Shown here: positions 60,177 to 64,000 of the stretch, in pieces
Numbering within the stretch: position 1 is the first letter of the stretch
Layout of the letters: every line of letters begins with the position of its first letter
From: Pseudooceanicola pacificus
Lineage (GTDB): Bacteria > Pseudomonadota > Alphaproteobacteria > Rhodobacterales > Rhodobacteraceae
Length of the DNA stretch: 64,000 nucleotides
Direction: 5' to 3'
Assembly: GCF_009789075.1 (NCBI RefSeq)
Contig: NZ_WNXQ01000003.1
Coordinates: 248,001-312,000 of the forward strand
Notes under the pieces: generated by a model
What the model was told of the DNA's origin: nothing
The model's input: only the letters and a program-made list of their open reading frames with translations
Databases searched by the model: none
Program-made: the position numbers and the translations under genes

Positions 60177-60773
60177 ATGGCACATATCGACTACTACTTC
60201 GTGACGATTTCGCCCTGGGCCTATCTCGCAGGCAACCGGCTGGAGGAGATCGCCGCCCGCCACGGCGCCACCGTGACCTACAAGCCGGTCGATCTGGGCA
60301 AGGTCTTTGCCGCGACCGGCGGGCTGCCCCTGAACCAGCGCCCCGAGGCGCGCCGCGCCTACCGCCTGCAGGAGCTGGCCCGCGCCAGGGCCAAGACCGG
60401 CCTGCCGCTGACCATCCACCCGGCGCATTTTCCGACCAATCCCGCGCCCTCCGCCTATGCGATCATCGCGGCACAGGCGGCGGGAGGAGAGACCGGCAAG
60501 CTGGTGCAATCCTTCCTGGCCGCCTGCTGGGCCGAGGACAGGGACATCGCCGAGGATGCGGTGATCCGCGATTGCCTCGCCGCCGCCGGGTTCGATCCCG
60601 CGCTGGCCGACAGCGGCCTGCTGGCCGGGGCCGAAACCTATGCCGCCAATACGGAAGAGGCGATTGCACGCGGCGTCTTCGGCTCGCCCTTCTACGTGGT
60701 CGACACCGGCCAGATGTTCTGGGGCCAGGACCGGCTCGACGATCTCGACGCGCACCTGGCCGGAAGGCTCTGA
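60177..60773 (+). CDS. 2-hydroxychromene-2-carboxylate isomerase family (DsbA-like/kappa GST fold)
   Basis: 198 residues. The fold starts IDYYFVTISPWAYLAGNRLE, with the Ser/Pro of the kappa-GST active loop (ISPWAY); later blocks are YKPVDLGKVFAATGGLPLNQ, FPTNPAPSAYAIIAAQ and GVFGSPFYVVDTGQMFWGQD with the cis-Pro before FYV. Characterised members are glutathione-dependent isomerases of naphthalene catabolism, but most, as here, lie outside such clusters and act on unknown substrates. AAGGGA precedes the ATG. The alpha/beta hydrolase overlaps its stop (TGATG). Confidence 0.88.
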   Translation: MAHIDYYFVTISPWAYLAGNRLEEIAARHGATVTYKPVDLGKVFAATGGLPLNQRPEARRAYRLQELARARAKTGLPLTIHPAHFPTNPAPSAYAIIAAQAAGGETGKLVQSFLAACWAEDRDIAEDAVIRDCLAAAGFDPALADSGLLAGAETYAANTEEAIARGVFGSPFYVVDTGQMFWGQDRLDDLDAHLAGRL

Positions 60774-61594
60774 TGCCCGAGGACATGGCCGGGGGCCTGC
60801 GCTGCTGGTGGTCCGAAACCGGGCAGGGGCCCGAGCGCGCCCTGATGATCCATTGCTCGCTGGCCCATTCCGGCGTCTGGGCGGGCCTGGCGGACCGGCT
60901 GGGCGATCTGCTCACCATGCGCGCCTTCGACCTGCCGGGCCATGGCAGGTCGGGCGACTGGGACGGGGTCAGCCACTACCAGACCGTCGCGCGGGACATG
61001 GCGCTCGACCTGATGGATGCCGATGCACCGATGCACCTGATCGGCCATTCCTTCGGCGGCACCGTCGCCCTGCGCATCGCGGTGGAACAGCCGCAGCGGG
61101 TGAAAAGCCTCGTCCTGATCGAACCGGTCTGCTTCGGCGCCGCCTTCCTGGACGATCCCGATGCCCGGGACCGGGTCGCGGTGCAACGCCCGGAATATAC
61201 CGCCGCCCTTGCCGCGGGGGATTTCGAAACCGCCGCCCGCTGGTTTGTCGAGGACTGGGGCGTGGGGCGCAAATGGGACGAGCTGCGCCCCGGGCAGCGG
61301 GCCGAGATGGTGCGCAAGATGCCGATGATCTCGGGCATCCGCGACGTGAATTACGGCGATGCTGGCGGCATTCTCCGGCCCGGCGCGCTGGACGGCATTT
61401 CCGCGCCCGTGCTCCTGATCGAAGGGGCCGGCAGCCCCGCGATCATCGACAAGACCAACGCCGCCCTCGCGCGCCGCATCCCGGCCTGCGACCGCAGCGT
61501 CATCCCCGGCGCCAGCCACATGGCCCCGATCACCCATCCCGCCGAAACCGCCGCCGAAATCCGCGCCTTCCTCACCCGGCATGCCCGGGCCTGA
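60773..61594 (+). CDS. Alpha/beta hydrolase
   Basis: 273 residues. Hydrolase core: MIHCSLAHSGVWAGLADRLG (oxyanion region; HCSLAHS in place of HG), RAFDLPGHGRSGDWDGVSHY, nucleophile elbow HLIGHSFGGTVALRIAVEQ (GHSFGG, Ser), acid candidate in VLLIEGAGSPAI, and His in VIPGASHMAPITHPA. It belongs to the broad group of esterases and C-C hydrolases; substrate unknown. It is coupled to the preceding isomerase-like gene by a TGATG overlap. Confidence 0.87.
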   Translation: MPEDMAGGLRCWWSETGQGPERALMIHCSLAHSGVWAGLADRLGDLLTMRAFDLPGHGRSGDWDGVSHYQTVARDMALDLMDADAPMHLIGHSFGGTVALRIAVEQPQRVKSLVLIEPVCFGAAFLDDPDARDRVAVQRPEYTAALAAGDFETAARWFVEDWGVGRKWDELRPGQRAEMVRKMPMISGIRDVNYGDAGGILRPGALDGISAPVLLIEGAGSPAIIDKTNAALARRIPACDRSVIPGASHMAPITHPAETAAEIRAFLTRHARA

Positions 61595-61641
61595 CCCGGG
61601 CCCGCCTCAGCACAGACGCCCGCGACAGGGGCACCGCCCGG

Positions 61642-61714
61642 CCCCTTCCTCTGGCCTGAAATATCCTCGGGGGGTGAATTGGCCGCAGGCCAAGAGGGGG
61701 GCAGACAGCCCCCC
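61642..61714 (+). repeat. Composite intergenic repeat, copy 3
   Basis: CCCCTTCCTCTGGCCTGAAA then TATCCTCGGGGGG at 61642-61674, followed by the hairpin GGGGGG-CAGACAG-CCCCCC at 61696-61714. Same two parts and order as copies at 23576-23652 and 36955-37020. It lies between the hydrolase and the converging threonine aldolase gene. Confidence 0.85.
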
Positions 61715-61768
61715 TTGCCCCGCCCGCAGCCCGGGCTGCGGGCCCCGTTTCACCCCGGCCCGGCGGCC

Positions 61769-62818
61769 TCAGCCCCGGGCAATCCCGACAAACCGGTCCA
61801 CCGCGCTTTCGGGCAGCGACCAGTCGCAGACCATGCGCGACAGCAGCGGCCCGCCCTCGCGCTCCACCTCGCTGTCGGGCACGCCCCAGAGGTGGTATTC
61901 GGCGCCTGCGGCAAACAGGCGGCGGTGCATCTCGCGCGGCAGCCGCGCAAAGAGCGCATTGGCCTGCGGGTCATGCAGGAAGCTCACGCCGTCCAGCCCG
62001 CGCAGCCCGTCGGCGAGCCGTGCGCAGCGGCTGTTGGCTGTCCGCGCGCAGTCGAGCCACAGCCCGTCCTCCAGATAGGCCTCCATCTGCGCCGACAGGT
62101 AGCGGTGTTTCGAAAACAGATGCGCCCCCCGTTTGCGGCGCAGCTCGAACTCCCAGGCCCGGGCCGGGTCGAAGAAGATCACCGCCTCGACCCCCAGGCA
62201 GCCGTTCTTGGTCCCGCCCAGCGACAGGGCATCGACCCCCGCGCGCCAGGTCATGTCGGCGGGCGTGCAGTTGAGCGCGGCCAGCGCATTGGCAAAGCGC
62301 GCCCCGTCCAGATAGACCGGCAGGCCGTAGGATTTCGCCACCCCGCAGAGCGCCTCGACCTCGGCCACGGTATAGACCCGCCCCAGCTCGGTTGTCTGGG
62401 TCAACGCCACCGGGCCGCGCTGCGGCCCGTGTACGCCGCGCATCTCCTCCCCGGCGATCGAGGCCTCCAGCGCCTCGGGCGTCAGCTTGTCGCCGCTGCC
62501 CACCAGCGTCAGCTTGGCGCCGCCGGTGTAGAATTCCGGCGCGTTGCATTCGTCCTCGTGGATATGCGCCGCGGGCGCGCAAAAGATCGTCTGGAAGGGC
62601 TGCGTCAGCGTGGCCAGCGCCAGCACATTGGCGGCGGTGCCGGTGGCGACCAGGTAGACGGCGGCCTCGGGCGCCTCGAACAACTCGCGCACCGTGGCGG
62701 TGACCCGCGCCATCGCCGCATCCGCCCCGTAAGAGCCCTGCCAGCCCTCGTTCTCGCGCGTCACGGCGGCCATCACCTTGGGATGGGCCGGGCCCGCATT
62801 GTCGGAATTCATGAACAT
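61769..62818 (-). CDS. Low-specificity L-threonine aldolase family enzyme
   Basis: 349 residues of PLP fold type I. Features: FMNSDNAGPAHPKVMAAVTR, GTAANVLALATL, APAAHIHEDECNAPEF, VYLDGARFANALAAL (Asp-Gly-Ala-Arg), and the PLP lysine in ALSLGGTKNGCLG. It cleaves threonine or allo-threonine to glycine and acetaldehyde, or acts on related beta-hydroxy amino acids. The ATG at 62818 overlaps the upstream YcgN-type gene's stop (TGATG), so the long frame that continues upstream is not used. It is the last gene of a ribF-ycgN-aldolase run. Confidence 0.92.
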   Translation of the reverse strand: MFMNSDNAGPAHPKVMAAVTRENEGWQGSYGADAAMARVTATVRELFEAPEAAVYLVATGTAANVLALATLTQPFQTIFCAPAAHIHEDECNAPEFYTGGAKLTLVGSGDKLTPEALEASIAGEEMRGVHGPQRGPVALTQTTELGRVYTVAEVEALCGVAKSYGLPVYLDGARFANALAALNCTPADMTWRAGVDALSLGGTKNGCLGVEAVIFFDPARAWEFELRRKRGAHLFSKHRYLSAQMEAYLEDGLWLDCARTANSRCARLADGLRGLDGVSFLHDPQANALFARLPREMHRRLFAAGAEYHLWGVPDSEVEREGGPLLSRMVCDWSLPESAVDRFVGIARG

Positions 62819-63288
62819 CAGGTCGGCTCCTCTATGATGTGGTCCTCCCAGTCTTCCTCGTCGATCTCGAACTCGGGCACCGTGCGCAGCTGCATCGACA
62901 CCCCGGCCTCGTGCACCGACTCGGCGCTGCCCGAGATCAGCGGATGCCAGTCGAACAGCGGCTTGCCCTCCCACAGCAGACGGTAGGCGCAGGTGACCGG
63001 CATCCAGTACATGTGCTGGTCCAGGTTGCTGACCCTGAGCGTGATGCATTCCGGCACGAACTGGTGGCGGATCGGATATTGCGCGCAGCGGCAGGTGGTG
63101 TCGTCGAACAGGCGGCAGGCGACGCGGGTCAGGGCGACCTCGCCGGTTTCCTCGTCCTCCAGCTTGTTCAGGCAGCATTTTCCGCAGCCGTCGCAGAGGG
63201 CTTCCCATTCCTTCTGCGTCATCTTGGCAAGCGGCACGGTGTCCCAGTACCGCGGGCGCAGGCCGGTGCGGTCGATGGGATCGCTCAT
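62818..63288 (-). CDS. YcgN-family cysteine-cluster protein (UPF0260)
   Basis: 156 residues. Four N-terminal-half cysteines sit in ALCDGCGKCCLNKLEDEETG, followed by TRVACRLFDDTTCRCAQYPI and VPECITLR: the CxxCxxCC cluster and further Cys that define the family and probably bind metal. The family block DQHMYWMPVTCAYRLLWEGK is present. Function unknown. It overlaps ribF (start inside its stop, ATGA) and threonine aldolase (TGATG), so the three genes are translationally coupled. Confidence 0.9.
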   Translation of the reverse strand: MSDPIDRTGLRPRYWDTVPLAKMTQKEWEALCDGCGKCCLNKLEDEETGEVALTRVACRLFDDTTCRCAQYPIRHQFVPECITLRVSNLDQHMYWMPVTCAYRLLWEGKPLFDWHPLISGSAESVHEAGVSMQLRTVPEFEIDEEDWEDHIIEEPT

Positions 63289-64000
63289 GCCGCGGCCAGG
63301 ATCGCGCGGGCGCGCGCGCAATCGGCATCCATCTGCGCGATCAGCCCGTCCAGCCCGTCGAATGTCATCTCGGGGCGCAGATAATCGACCAGCGCCACCG
63401 ACAGCGGCGTGCCGTAGAGATCGCCGCTGAAATCGAACAGGAAGGTTTCCAGGTTCGGCACCTCGCCGTTGAACTGCGGCCGCATGCCCAGCGAGGCGGC
63501 GCCGTGATAGTGGCCCTTGAACTGCCCCTCCAGCACCTCGACCAGCACGGCATAGACGCCGAATTTCGGCTGATGCAGCCCCGCGATCGACATATTGGCC
63601 GTGGGAAAGCCCAGATCGCGCCCGCGCTGATCGCCGGTGACCACCGGCCCCTCGATCCGGTGCCAGTGGCCCAGCATGGCGGCGGCATCGCGGGGGCGGC
63701 CCTCGGACAGGGCCTCGCGGATCGCGGTGGATGAGACGCGGATGCCGTCCCCCTCCACCAGCCGGGCGACGGTGACGCCGAAGCCCAGTTCGGCGCCAAA
63801 GGCCTGCAGCGTGGCGGTGTTTCCGGCGCGGCCCTTGCCGAACTGGAAATCCTCGCCCACCACCACATGGCGCAGGCCCAGCCCGCCGACCAGCACGTCG
63901 CGGGCAAAGTCTTCGGGCGTCAGCGCCGCAAGCGCGCGGTTGAAGTTCAGCTCATAGAGCTTTTCGACACCGATCTTCTGCAGCCGGTGCGCCCGGGCGT
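63285..64000 (-). CDS. ribF: Bifunctional riboflavin kinase/FAD synthetase RibF (N-terminus missing)
   Basis: Partial: the C-terminal ~238 residues; the start lies beyond the right edge. The FAD-synthetase part ends with LRHVVVGEDFQFGKGRAGN and SSTAIREALSEGR; the flavokinase domain follows with GDQRGRDLGFPTANMSIAG, the substrate/metal motif GxPTAN, then FGVYAVLVEV, GAASLGMRPQFNGEVPNLET and FLFDFSGDLYG. It converts riboflavin to FMN and FAD, using the product of the rib genes at the left end of this window. The YcgN-type gene overlaps its stop. Confidence 0.95.
   Translation of the reverse strand, partial: ARAHRLQKIGVEKLYELNFNRALAALTPEDFARDVLVGGLGLRHVVVGEDFQFGKGRAGNTATLQAFGAELGFGVTVARLVEGDGIRVSSTAIREALSEGRPRDAAAMLGHWHRIEGPVVTGDQRGRDLGFPTANMSIAGLHQPKFGVYAVLVEVLEGQFKGHYHGAASLGMRPQFNGEVPNLETFLFDFSGDLYGTPLSVALVDYLRPEMTFDGLDGLIAQMDADCARARAILAAA

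Overview
The window is high-GC DNA from an alphaproteobacterium, most likely a marine member of the Rhodobacteraceae/Roseobacteraceae. The support is gene content and synteny (rib operon, helicase/S4/fdxA/carD block, RpoH, TRAP uptake genes), a tRNA-His with discriminator A and no extra 5' G, a GTTC-N7-GTTC SOS box, and small proteins I know mainly from that group. Genus cannot be told. I see no insertion sequence, integrase, prophage or CRISPR array. All family names come from reading the translations; no database search was run.

Layout. 1-3390: capsule export and Kdo-transfer genes (kpsS, a Wza/KpsD-type lipoprotein, kpsC running off the left edge). 3548-8177: riboflavin and NusB genes (riboflavin synthase, an unknown protein, a Tat-exported metallo-beta-lactamase-fold protein, ribB with a decayed GTP cyclohydrolase II half, ribH, nusB). 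8178-13157: a 49-bp tandem repeat fused to the 3' end of a delta-class carbonic anhydrase gene, a membrane-anchored ClpP-like protease paired with a coiled-coil membrane protein, and an SOS-controlled mmcB. 13302-17149: TadE/TadG-like proteins and a small-membrane-protein/sulfotransferase trio. 17224-31062: housekeeping (tRNA-His, RluA-family pseudouridine synthase, rpoH, pepF, FAH-family hydrolase, SCP2 and TPR proteins, SUV3-like helicase, S4 protein, fdxA, carD). 31141-39697: arsC, pyrD, 5'-nucleotidase, ABC exporter, DUF2948, murA, tRNA-Thr.

40118-51958 is the accessory heart of the window. An amidohydrolase-P450 pair converges on a regulator plus an adenylation/carrier/thioesterase megaprotein. 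It is followed by an orphan TbpB-like lipoprotein and a CYP153/HxlR/acyl-CoA-ligase/SnoaL-like group. The first block looks like a compact, undescribed small-molecule pathway and is my main candidate for a new system. 51989-58323 holds tRNA-Gly, pepT and a TRAP transporter with two paralogous binding proteins. 58324-64000 holds a small H-type lectin-like protein, prs, hydrolases, a threonine aldolase, a YcgN-type protein and a truncated ribF.

Several operons show overlapping stop/start codons (ribB-ribH-nusB, DUF952-pyrD-arsC, murA-DUF2948, ribF-ycgN-threonine aldolase). Three copies of a composite intergenic repeat (23.6, 36.9 and 61.6 kb) and a pair of head-to-head genes whose start codons share one CATG are the main non-coding curiosities.
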